Below are positions 7,258-16,375 of a DNA stretch of 20,667 nt, one piece after another. Location of the stretch: the NCBI GenBank assembly GCA_964503335.1, contig CAZCZZ010000067.1:1-20667 (forward strand), read 5' to 3'. The notes beneath the pieces are model-generated. The model was not told the origin of the DNA and ran no database searches. It worked only from the letters and a program-made list of their open reading frames with translations. Numbering within the stretch: the stretch's first letter is position 1; each line of letters starts with the position of its first letter. Made by a program: the position numbers and the translations under genes. Source of the stretch: CAZCZZ01 sp964503335 (GTDB lineage: Bacteria > Verrucomicrobiota > Kiritimatiellia > CAIVKH01).

Positions 7258-7278
7258 GGTTACTGGTTGATGGTTGAG
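7258..7278. repeat. Tandem 7-nt repeats GGTTGAN between fusA2-like gene and yebC
   Basis: Three heptamers in exact register, GGTTACT (7258), GGTTGAT (7265) and GGTTGAG (7272), lie in the 42-base gap between yebC and the upstream EF-G-like gene. On the coding (minus) strand this reads CTCAACC, ATCAACC, AGTAACC. The same 7-base period is seen in the palindromic array at 3871-3928. Confidence 0.55.
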
Positions 7279-7283
7279 AATGC

Positions 7284-9317
7284 TTAATCTTCTTCGACGA
7301 CTTTTGTCTTCGCGGCCTCGGCAATAATCTTCTGAGCGACGTGGCTCGGGACGTTGTCATAGCGGGCGAAGCTCGCATCGAAGCTGCCCTGCCCCTGCGT
7401 CACGCTGCGCAGCTCGGAGGAGTAGCGAAACATCTCGGACTGCGGCATTTCCGCCTCGATGACCTGCATGCCGTTCTCCGAACCCACACTCAGGATGCGA
7501 CCGCGTTTGTGGTTGAGGTCGCCGGTGACATCACCCATGAAGCGCTCAGGGATCATGATCTTCAGATTCATGATCGGTTCAAGCAGCACGGGCTTCGCCT
7601 TCGCCATGCCTTCCGAAAAGGCGCGTCCGCCGGCGATCTTGAATGCGATTTCCGACGAATCGACTTCGTGGTGCGATCCATCGTAGATCACCACGCGAGT
7701 GTTCACGACGGGCGACCCCGACAGCGTTCCGCGCGTCATGCCCTCAAGGACTCCCTTCTGAATCGCAGGCACAAAGTTGCGTGGCACGTTGGTTCCGACA
7801 AGTGCATCGACAAACCAATCGTCCCCGCCCTCGGGCATGGGCTCCAGCCGCAGGAAGACTTCACCGTATTGCCCACGGCCGCCGGATTGTTTCTTGTGCC
7901 GGTAATGGCCCTCGGCGCGCGCCGTGATGCTCTCCTTGTAGGCGACCTTGGGCGTAGAAAGCAGGACGTCCACGTTGCTCCGCTTCTTCATTCGACCAAC
8001 AGCGATATCAAGGTGGATGTCGCCCATGCCGGCGAGGATCAACTCCTTGGTCTCCGTGTTCCGCTCCACGCGAAGCGTCGGGTCCTCCTCGGCCACGCGC
8101 TGCAGGCCAACGCCGATCTTGTCGTCGTCACCGGCGGTCTTGGGTGAAACCGCGTAAGCCATCACGGGATTCGGGAATTTCACCGGCGCGAGCTTGATGC
8201 TCTTGCCGACTGCGCAGAGGGTTTCGTTCGTCGCAGTGAGCTTCAGTTTCGGCAGCGCGACGATGTCTCCGGCATGAGCCTCAGCGATGCTGAGATCCTT
8301 TTTGCCGTTCACAAGGTGAACGAAGCCGATGCGCTCCTTCTGGCCTTTGGACGCATTGAAGATCTCGGAATCCGACCTGAGCGTGCCCCCATAGATTCGA
8401 AGAAAGGAAATCTGACCCACGAACGCGTCATTCACGGAGCGCCAAACCAGTGCGGTAAGGGGCGCTTCGGGCGACGTGTCGATTGCGTTCCCGTCCGCAT
8501 CGGCCAGCGTGCGATCGAGAGGCGACGGGAACAAGTGGTAGATTTCCTCGAGGAATTCGCTGATGCCGATGCCCTGCAGCGGCTCGACCTCAAACACGGG
8601 AACCAGATGGCTGCGTCCGACAGCGACCCTCAGGCCGGCAACGAGTTCATCATGCGTCAAGTGCTCGCCGCTCAGGTACTTGTCGAGGAGCTTGTCATCC
8701 TCCTCCGCCGCATCTTCCTCGAGCACGCTCTTCGCCGCCTCGGCTTCTTCAGCAAGCTCCGCTGGAATTTCGCTTTCAAGAATGTCGATGATGGCGTGAC
8801 GGTCGTGCGTCGGGATTTCAATCGGCACGCACTTGCGACCCCACGTCTGCTGGATCGCGTCGAGGGTTTCCTCGAAATTGACGTTCTCCTTGTCTAGACC
8901 TGTGATGACGATGCCCCGGGGTATGCCGAGTTCTTCGCATCGCCGCCATGCCTTGTGTGTGCCGACCTGGATGCCGGCGCCCGCATCGACAACGATAAGC
9001 GCGGCGTCGGCCACGGCGCTTGCGGCAATCATCTGCCCCTGGAAGTCGGCGTAGCCGGGTGTGTCGGTAAAGACAAAATTGACCTTCTTGCCGTCGCGCG
9101 CTTCATACGTTCCCGTGAACGGCTTGGCCCAGATGGATATCTTGCGCTCCCTCTCTTCTTCCGTCCAATCCGCGGCACTGCTGCCCTGCCCCGGCGATCC
9201 GAGCCGTTCGCTGATACCCAGTTTGAACAATACGGCGTCGAGCAGCGTGGTCTTGCCGCTTCCCGTATGACCTAGCAGGACAACATTACGCGTGGAGGAG
9301 ACAGGAATATCTTTCAT
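7284..9317 (-). CDS. EF-G-like translational GTPase (EF-G2 / FusA2 type)
   Basis: A 677-residue protein with the EF-G domain order. The N-terminal P-loop is GHTGSGKTTLL (residues 16-26), switch II is DTPGYADF (85-92) and domain II lies at about 290-390. The domain III/IV motifs include GMGDIHLDIAVGRMKKRSNVDV and YRHKKQSGGRGQYGEVFLRLEP, and domain V includes NLKIMIPERFMGDVTGDLN and EAEMPQSEMFRYSSELRS. Tyr in place of the catalytic His after DTPG, and the ADWTEEERERKIS segment in switch I, mark it as the EF-G-like subfamily (EF-G2), not the housekeeping EF-G. The guanine-recognition motif NKxD reads TGLD (139-142), and the SA motif of G5 appears replaced near VFEVEP. The ATG at 9317 has only a distant AAGGG upstream. 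It heads the probable operon fusA2-yebC-ruvC-folD-lptF/G. Its function in the subfamily is not established. Confidence 0.9.
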   Translation of the reverse strand: MKDIPVSSTRNVVLLGHTGSGKTTLLDAVLFKLGISERLGSPGQGSSAADWTEEERERKISIWAKPFTGTYEARDGKKVNFVFTDTPGYADFQGQMIAASAVADAALIVVDAGAGIQVGTHKAWRRCEELGIPRGIVITGLDKENVNFEETLDAIQQTWGRKCVPIEIPTHDRHAIIDILESEIPAELAEEAEAAKSVLEEDAAEEDDKLLDKYLSGEHLTHDELVAGLRVAVGRSHLVPVFEVEPLQGIGISEFLEEIYHLFPSPLDRTLADADGNAIDTSPEAPLTALVWRSVNDAFVGQISFLRIYGGTLRSDSEIFNASKGQKERIGFVHLVNGKKDLSIAEAHAGDIVALPKLKLTATNETLCAVGKSIKLAPVKFPNPVMAYAVSPKTAGDDDKIGVGLQRVAEEDPTLRVERNTETKELILAGMGDIHLDIAVGRMKKRSNVDVLLSTPKVAYKESITARAEGHYRHKKQSGGRGQYGEVFLRLEPMPEGGDDWFVDALVGTNVPRNFVPAIQKGVLEGMTRGTLSGSPVVNTRVVIYDGSHHEVDSSEIAFKIAGGRAFSEGMAKAKPVLLEPIMNLKIMIPERFMGDVTGDLNHKRGRILSVGSENGMQVIEAEMPQSEMFRYSSELRSVTQGQGSFDASFARYDNVPSHVAQKIIAEAAKTKVVEED

Positions 9318-9584
9318 GGCTGATGCGATTTCCCTTCATAAAGCACACTTTGGTGGAGGTTGATTGATACAGAAATTGCCCGTGACGGGCAACGTTTTAG
9401 ACCTTGCCCCGACGAAACGCTTTTCCTTCTCCCATTGCATCGTTTTCCCGCGTTCCGGCCCGCCCTCCGACACGGATAGTCTGCATGATTTCTTTGGGAA
9501 TGACCGTATGACCCCTATCAAAAGCGACTCCGGACGGTATCTTGTGTTGTGTTCATACACATCGGTCACTAGGAGGACGAAACC
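9318..9584. other. Divergent intergenic region between EF-G-like and bactofilin genes
   Basis: This 267-base spacer holds the control regions of two divergent units. Visible elements are the hairpin at 9376-9392 and a weak plus-strand promoter candidate (TTGGGA at 9494-9499, 16 bases, TATCAA at 9516-9521). A small inverted repeat, TGTGT-TCAT-ACACA (9548-9561), would lie in the bactofilin leader, and there is a strong AGGAGG ribosome binding site at 9571-9576. An open frame across part of it on the plus strand (9364-9588) has no ribosome binding site or recognisable motif and I do not call it a gene. Confidence 0.4.
9376..9400 (+). terminator. Terminator-like hairpin in divergent spacer
   Basis: TTGCCCG (9376-9382) and CGGGCAA (9386-9392) form a perfect 7-bp stem with a three-base loop, followed on the plus strand by CGTTTTAG. 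No plus-strand gene precedes it. It may block antisense or read-through transcription from the EF-G-like operon's promoter region, or act in the minus-strand leader. Confidence 0.4.
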
Positions 9585-9995
9585 ATGAGCGCTGAACAGA
9601 ATGCACAGACAACCATAGGGACAGATGTCGAGATCACCGGAAACATCCGGTGCGCCGGTTCCCTGCGAATCGACGGGAAACTGGAAGGCGAATTGCATTG
9701 CGGGGCCGACGCTGTGGTAGGCAAAAGCGCCACGGTCAAGGGCAACCTGAACGTGAATTCGGTAACGATTGAAGGGACGGTTCTTGGCAACGTCGCGGCC
9801 AAGGACAAGATCGACATGAAGGCAACCGCCAAGGTCACTGGCGACATAAGCGCCAAGCGCCTTGCTGTGGAGGACGGGGTTACCTTCATCGGCAAATCCG
9901 AGGTCAACCCCGCCAAGTCCGGCGTCAGCTCGTCGGCGCCGCCAAGGGTGGAACCCGCCGAGGAAGCGAAGACCGGTGCGTTCGCCCGTCGCTAG
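9585..9995 (+). CDS. Bactofilin (polymer-forming cytoskeletal protein)
   Basis: A 136-residue bactofilin (BacM/CcmA, DUF583 family). Bactofilins polymerise without nucleotide into filaments that act in cell shape, stalk growth or polar localisation. The core runs from about residue 9 to 110 as a repetitive right-handed beta-helix: TDVEITGNIRCAGSLRIDGKLEGE, VVGKSATVKGNLNV, VTIEGTVLGNVAAKDKIDM, ATAKVTGDISAKRLAVEDG. Gly and Val/Ile recur at turn spacing. Short disordered ends flank the core, with a Pro/Ala/Glu-rich tail, as is typical. An ideal AGGAGG sits eight bases before the ATG, one of the best ribosome binding sites in the window, suggesting high expression. The next gene, a second bactofilin with a zinc ribbon, begins 18 bases after the stop. 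Confidence 0.95.
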   Translation: MSAEQNAQTTIGTDVEITGNIRCAGSLRIDGKLEGELHCGADAVVGKSATVKGNLNVNSVTIEGTVLGNVAAKDKIDMKATAKVTGDISAKRLAVEDGVTFIGKSEVNPAKSGVSSSAPPRVEPAEEAKTGAFARR

Positions 9996-10013
9996 TCGGG
10001 TAGAGGATCCATA

Positions 10014-10706
10014 GTGAACTCGCGCAAGGCGACGGAAGTGGCAAGCTTTCGCGTCGTTCAGGCCGTCAAACACGCGAAGGATCATGGGGACAGCCGGCCA
10101 CCACCCGTGGTCGAGGAACTGTCGCCCGTCGCGATCAGCGAACGCAAGAGCCGGATCGGGAAGACTGCCCTTCCGACGCGGCGCGAGATTCACTGCTATC
10201 TTTGTGAGTACGTCTTTCCTCTATCCGGGAGGACCGACAAACTGGTGTGTCCCAAGTGTCGGCATACGTTGGATCAAACAAACTATACGATCGACGATTC
10301 CGGCTCGCTCACCATCCGTACGACGGGCCGGGTTCACATTACGGAATCCGGCTCCCTGACAGGAGCTTCAATCACGGCTCAGGATGTCACGATCCACGGC
10401 TCCATTGAGGGCACGACAATAACGGCGTGGGGTCACGTCGAACTGGGCGGGTGCCTTAAGCTGGATGCGGCGCAGCTTAAGACAAAGGATATCCGGATCT
10501 CGGAATCAGGCTCCGTGCGCATCGAGCATCCCGCTTCGTTCCACAACGTCGACATCGCAGGGAAGCTCACGGCCCAGATAACCGTAAGCGGCCAATTGAC
10601 CATCCGTTCAGGTGGCCAGCTCGCAGGTAAGATTTCGACAAGACATCTCAACCTTGAGGACGGAGGCGCGCTGAACGCGCGGGTGGAACTCGGTGTCGTC
10701 AAATGA
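10014..10706 (+). CDS. Zinc-ribbon / bactofilin fusion protein
   Basis: A 230-residue protein of two parts. After a basic, Pro-containing N-terminus (1-58) comes a Cys4 zinc ribbon, CYLC (61-64) and CPKC (79-82). Then follows a bactofilin-like beta-helix (about 92-228) with repeated turns such as DDSGSLTIR, TESGSLTGASITAQDVTIHGSIEG, SESGSVRIE, SGGQLAGKIS and LEDGGALNARVEL. The repeat pattern matches the canonical bactofilin upstream, so co-polymerisation or capping of its filaments is plausible. The zinc ribbon could bind nucleic acid or a protein partner. The start is GTG at 10014 with GAGG seven bases upstream, 18 bases after the first bactofilin. The stop overlaps the GTG of the following membrane-protein gene. 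The family call is firm; the role is not known. Confidence 0.85.
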   Translation: MNSRKATEVASFRVVQAVKHAKDHGDSRPPPVVEELSPVAISERKSRIGKTALPTRREIHCYLCEYVFPLSGRTDKLVCPKCRHTLDQTNYTIDDSGSLTIRTTGRVHITESGSLTGASITAQDVTIHGSIEGTTITAWGHVELGGCLKLDAAQLKTKDIRISESGSVRIEHPASFHNVDIAGKLTAQITVSGQLTIRSGGQLAGKISTRHLNLEDGGALNARVELGVVK

Positions 10707-11214
10707 CAGCCAACGAGACATGGAAGCCATGACGAGCCGGTCGGCTCAACTGCGCAGAATCCGCATCGCTCTATCCATCTTCATGGTCGGGCTGGTCTTA
10801 AGCGGCCTGACGGCATTCCCTCTCCTCACTGAGGTCAATGCGATCGTTTCCGTTCTTCCTGATGCCCGGTCGGACAATCCGTCGACCTTCACGGCCTGGA
10901 TCCTCAAGGTGCAGGCCGCGCTGACCGATGTGAACGAGAGGTATCCGTTCCTTCCCTATGGAACTGACTGGCTGGCATTCGGACACCTCGTCATCGCCAT
11001 CGCGTTCATCGGTCCCTGGCGCGATCCCGTTCGCAACATCTGGGTGATCGAATTCGGATTGATTGCGTGTGCGGCTGTGATCCCGCTCGCTCTCCTTGCA
11101 GGACCGATTCGCGGGATTCCATTCTGGTGGCAGCTCATCGACTGCTCCTTCGGCGTCTTCGGCGCAATCCCCCTGCTCATGGCCCGGAGCATGACCCGCA
11201 GCATCTCTCCGTAA
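10693..11214 (+). CDS. Small four-helix membrane protein, function unknown
   Basis: A hydrophobic protein of up to 173 residues with about four predicted membrane helices. Using the longest frame they lie at roughly residues 24-46 (ALSIFMVGLVLSGLTAFPLL), 92-107 (DWLAFGHLVIAIAFIG), 116-136 (VIEFGLIACAAVIPLALLAG) and 145-166. Conserved-looking polar positions are WRDPVRN between helices two and three and FWWQLIDCSFG at the start of helix four. I do not recognise a named family; it resembles conserved hypothetical membrane proteins. The GTG at 10693 overlaps the preceding gene by 14 bases. ATG codons at 10720 and 10729 are alternative starts that keep all helices, and the true start is uncertain. 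The overlap with the zinc-ribbon bactofilin suggests joint expression, possibly as a membrane partner. Confidence 0.75.
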   Translation: MSSNDSQRDMEAMTSRSAQLRRIRIALSIFMVGLVLSGLTAFPLLTEVNAIVSVLPDARSDNPSTFTAWILKVQAALTDVNERYPFLPYGTDWLAFGHLVIAIAFIGPWRDPVRNIWVIEFGLIACAAVIPLALLAGPIRGIPFWWQLIDCSFGVFGAIPLLMARSMTRSISP

Positions 11215-11221
11215 ACAGCAA

Positions 11222-11249
11222 GGGCCGGCTCCCTTGCGGGAACCGGCCC
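11222..11249. terminator. Bidirectional terminator hairpin
   Basis: GGGCCGG-CT-CCC-TTGC-GGG-AA-CCGGCCC folds into a stem of seven plus three pairs with a small internal loop and a TTGC tetraloop. It lies between convergent genes ending at 11214 (plus) and 11270 (minus). On the minus strand it is followed by TTGCTGTTTACGG, a moderate U-rich tail; on the plus strand the tail is poor. Confidence 0.7.
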
Positions 11250-11269
11250 CTAAAGATCTACTTCTTCGA

Positions 11270-12031
11270 CTAGAACGTGTAGGACGCCTTGGCGCCGGCG
11301 ATGGCGTCAGGCGTACTGCCCTCGTCGCTGCCCGCTCCGGCGTAGAACGACGTCACGAAGCTCTCGGTCCAGTCGTAGGTGAAGCCACCGACAAACGCTG
11401 CGGGCTGATCGCTGCCCTCCACGTCTTCGTCCGTGACCTGGCCTTCCAGATGCCAGGCGAAGCGGTCGCTCACGTCCCAGATCAGGGCAAGCGAGACCTT
11501 GAGGAGATCGTCCGAATCCTCGTCCTCACTGATGTTGGTCCCATTGATCAGATAGCTGACATCGAGAATCCAGTGCAGGACTTCGTAGGTCTTTGTGCCC
11601 GCGGAGATACCGACGGTTGTAATCGTCTCACCGGCTCCCAGGCCGGTTTCGTCGTCGCCTGTTTCGAGGGACACGTCCACGTGAGGGATCACATACGGGT
11701 AGTCGAAGATATCCTGGTAGGCCAGCAGTTCGAGCCCGAGGCTGACATCGCCCAGCCCCGAATCGCCGTCGCCGAAGTCCGGATCGATATCGCGATAAGG
11801 CACGCGGACGTTCGCCGTCAGGTTCTCGATCAAGCCGTACCGGCCATAGGCCGCCGCTTCGCCGATCTTGCCGGCATCGAATTCCTTGGAATCCACCGTC
11901 GCCCCAAGCTCAAACTGTCCCAACTCGGGGAACTTGTTCTCGCGGGTGAAGTAGGATCGGTTCGGTTCGGCGGACGCGATGGTTGCACACGCCACTACAG
12001 TCGTCATAGCTAACAGGGACAGTTTGCTCAC
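11270..12031 (-). CDS. Outer-membrane beta-barrel protein, putative transporter-like
   Basis: A 253-residue exported protein. Residues 1-21 form a signal peptide with a likely signal peptidase I site at ASA|E. A VVAC sequence at 12-15 is a weaker lipobox alternative. The mature part is acidic and built of alternating-hydrophobic strands separated by Asp/Glu/Gly-rich loops: QFELGATVDS, NLTANVRVPY, LGDVSLGLELLAY, YVIPHVDVSLET, TVGISAGTKTY, WHLEGQVTDE, AFVGGFTYDW. It ends in AKASYTF; a terminal aromatic residue is the usual barrel-assembly signal. About 10-12 strands are expected. It resembles the broad group of 'transporter' or phenol-degradation MetA-like barrels, but I cannot assign a substrate. 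GTG start at 12031 with AAGGAG seven bases before it. Divergent from aconitase. Confidence 0.8.
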   Translation of the reverse strand: MSKLSLLAMTTVVACATIASAEPNRSYFTRENKFPELGQFELGATVDSKEFDAGKIGEAAAYGRYGLIENLTANVRVPYRDIDPDFGDGDSGLGDVSLGLELLAYQDIFDYPYVIPHVDVSLETGDDETGLGAGETITTVGISAGTKTYEVLHWILDVSYLINGTNISEDEDSDDLLKVSLALIWDVSDRFAWHLEGQVTDEDVEGSDQPAAFVGGFTYDWTESFVTSFYAGAGSDEGSTPDAIAGAKASYTF

Positions 12032-12108
12032 AAGTGAACTCCTTCTGTACGGATTGCGGACGAACTTCGTGCCAATCTAGCCGCCCCGCCCGCGTGACGC
12101 CACAAAAA

Positions 12109-12137
12109 TTGACATCACGGATTTGAAGCCCTACGTT
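12109..12137 (+). promoter_or_regulatory. Candidate sigma-70 promoter of acnA
   Basis: A perfect TTGACA (12109-12114) is followed by a 17-base spacer and TACGTT (12132-12137), which matches the -10 consensus at only three of six positions. Transcription would start near 12144, giving a leader of under 20 bases that includes AGGGA (12151-12155) as ribosome binding site. Confidence 0.4.
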
Positions 12138-12161
12138 CGCCCCACAATTTAGGGAAACACC

Positions 12162-14855
<2,694 letters not shown>

Positions 14856-14892
14856 TCTTACTCGCCCGGCACTTGCTGCGCGGCGTGCCTGA

Positions 14893-15168
14893 CTACGAAC
14901 GCTCGCTATGCCCCAGATCGCGATCCGGCGCAACAACGTCGCGCACGAGTTGCTTGAGCTCCTTGGACTCCGGGAAACGTCCCGCCTCTTTGCGCGAAAA
15001 GAGCACCTTCCCGTCGAGCCGGACCTCAAACACGCCACCCGTTCCGGGACAGAGCGCGACTTCAGACAGCTCCGCCTCAAACGTCGTCAACAGCTCCTGC
15101 GCCATCCACGCGGCACGGAGCAGCCAGCGGCACTTCGTGCAGTACTCTATTTCCACACGTTGTTTCAC
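14893..15168 (-). CDS. SelT/SelW/SelH (Rdx) family thioredoxin-fold protein
   Basis: A 91-residue Rdx-family protein, the bacterial Cys counterpart of selenoprotein W. It has a beta-alpha-beta-beta-alpha thioredoxin-like fold. The N-terminal EIEYCTKCRWLLRA carries the CxxC redox pair (Cys10, Cys13). The second family motif is GTGGVFEVRLDGKVLFSRKEAGRFPESKELKQLVRD (44-78). Here the position that is Sec in animal SelW is Cys. A longer open frame extends upstream to 15450, but it only overlaps the neighbouring gene. GTG at 15168 gives the correct family N-terminus and a 4-base GTGA overlap with the stop of the TMEM43-like gene, implying coupling. The cellular redox partner is unknown. It converges on acnA, with only a weak GGCAC/GTGCC hairpin (14868-14889) between. 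Confidence 0.9.
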   Translation of the reverse strand: MKQRVEIEYCTKCRWLLRAAWMAQELLTTFEAELSEVALCPGTGGVFEVRLDGKVLFSRKEAGRFPESKELKQLVRDVVAPDRDLGHSERS

Positions 15169-16319
15169 GATGCGACTACAGGTTTGGTCGAACGCAGCTT
15201 GCGAAGGCCGAACGAAGCGCCAAGGGCTGCGACAAGGAGTCCGATGCCCAGCACCGGACGCACCACGATCCATGCAATGGCAATCGTAACCAGGGACACC
15301 ACGAGGGCGATGAGGAATGCAAAGAGTCCCGTACCAAAGCCCACGATGTTCCCGATGAAGGGCACAACGTCCGCCAGGACGGATAGAGGTTTCATGATCA
15401 TCGCGAGGCCGATAAACATCATGAAGAAGCCCCCCAAGCGGATGAGCCACGTGATGAATTTGTTCGCATCCTGCGCGGCCTTGAACATCTCTGCGGAAGT
15501 CCTCTCACCGGTCGAGAGCATCTCGATCGCGTCACCCGCCTTGGTCTGGTAGCTCTTCAGCGCCGAGCCTTCCTGGCGCGCCACGATGCTCACGGGGCCG
15601 GAGCGAACCACGCTGAAGGAGACACGAAGGTCACCCACTTCGGGTTTCTCCGGATCAGCGCCCACATAGTATCCACCCATCCGCGACTTCACCCGCTCCC
15701 GCAGGCTCTCGGGCAATGACTCGGCCTTGGCGTCGTAGTCCTCGTAGTTGTCGATCTGGCTGACCAGGCCGTCAGAAAGTTCGAAGGCGCCGACGCGAAC
15801 CGGCGACGCAACCCACTCCTCCGATGTCCATGTCCATTCTGACGGATTGATGTGGCCTTCGGGATGCTTGAAGTCCCCGGAATCGATATCGTCGTCGGAC
15901 CACTCCTTCTCATAGCGATAGGTCGTGACCGTCTCCTCGCCGCCGCCGAGCTTCTTCTTGGTCTCCGAATCCTTTTCTTCGACCCACTGGTACATCTCGA
16001 CGCGACGCGACAGCTTGATGGCGTTGTCCGAGATCCCGAAGTCCTGATCGTTCAGCACGCTTTCCGTCGTCGCCTGCCCCGTGAGATGGACCAGCGTCCC
16101 CTCTTGCGCGGCATTGACGCTGTCCGCCGGAACCGTCGTGACCGCGGCCGCGCCTTCCTTCAGGGACCTGTACGTCTTCACCGACCGCCCCTCGTTCCAG
16201 AACAGCAGCGGAATGGCTACAAAGAAGAGAATCAGTCCAACAAGGACACCCTTGATCGAGCCGCCGATCCGACTAAACCAGCCGCGTGAAGAAACTTCCC
16301 GAAAAACATCCTGAGCCAT
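15165..16319 (-). CDS. TMEM43 family membrane protein
   Basis: A 384-residue membrane protein of the TMEM43/LUMA family, known in animals from inner nuclear membrane and ER and found sporadically in bacteria with unknown role. The topology is typical. One N-terminal helix (about 22-41) ends in FWNEGRSVKTYRSLKEGA, the best conserved family motif. A large hydrophilic domain (about 45-285) follows, with LSRRVEMYQWVEEKDSETKKKLGGGEETVTTYRYEKEW and a repeat-like DGLVSQIDNYE region. Three or four C-terminal helices (about 288-375) include GGFFMMFIGLAMIMKPL and VVPFIGNIVGFGTGLF. The family motif with Glu-Gly-Arg after TM1 makes the call firm. AAGGAG precedes the ATG at good spacing. The stop overlaps the SelW-like gene start. 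Confidence 0.9.
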   Translation of the reverse strand: MAQDVFREVSSRGWFSRIGGSIKGVLVGLILFFVAIPLLFWNEGRSVKTYRSLKEGAAAVTTVPADSVNAAQEGTLVHLTGQATTESVLNDQDFGISDNAIKLSRRVEMYQWVEEKDSETKKKLGGGEETVTTYRYEKEWSDDDIDSGDFKHPEGHINPSEWTWTSEEWVASPVRVGAFELSDGLVSQIDNYEDYDAKAESLPESLRERVKSRMGGYYVGADPEKPEVGDLRVSFSVVRSGPVSIVARQEGSALKSYQTKAGDAIEMLSTGERTSAEMFKAAQDANKFITWLIRLGGFFMMFIGLAMIMKPLSVLADVVPFIGNIVGFGTGLFAFLIALVVSLVTIAIAWIVVRPVLGIGLLVAALGASFGLRKLRSTKPVVAS

Positions 16320-16375
16320 TGCGATCTCCTTGCCGCGAAGGCTAGAAGGAGAAACTCAGGAAGCAAGACGCTTCT

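Noticed and set aside
9364..9588. 74-codon plus-strand frame ending at the bactofilin start
   Set aside because: No ribosome binding site, begins within the hairpin region, no motif; better explained as the promoter/leader of the bactofilin gene.
9336..10193. 285-codon minus-strand frame across the spacer and bactofilin gene
   Set aside because: It crosses the bactofilin control region and overlaps two firmly identified genes; no recognisable domain or plausible start signal.
11234..12013. 259-codon plus-strand frame opposite the beta-barrel gene
   Set aside because: The minus-strand protein has a signal peptide, strand pattern and terminal Phe; the plus-strand frame has none of these.
12060..12075. 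Sigma-54-like promoter before the beta-barrel gene (minus-strand TTGGCACG at 12075-12068)
   Set aside because: The -24 half is perfect, but the -12 half reads TCGT with GT instead of the required GC, so I do not call it.
14868..14889. GGCAC/GTGCC inverted repeat between acnA and the SelW-like gene
   Set aside because: Five pairs over a 12-base loop with no T-tract; termination between these convergent genes is expected but this element is not convincing.
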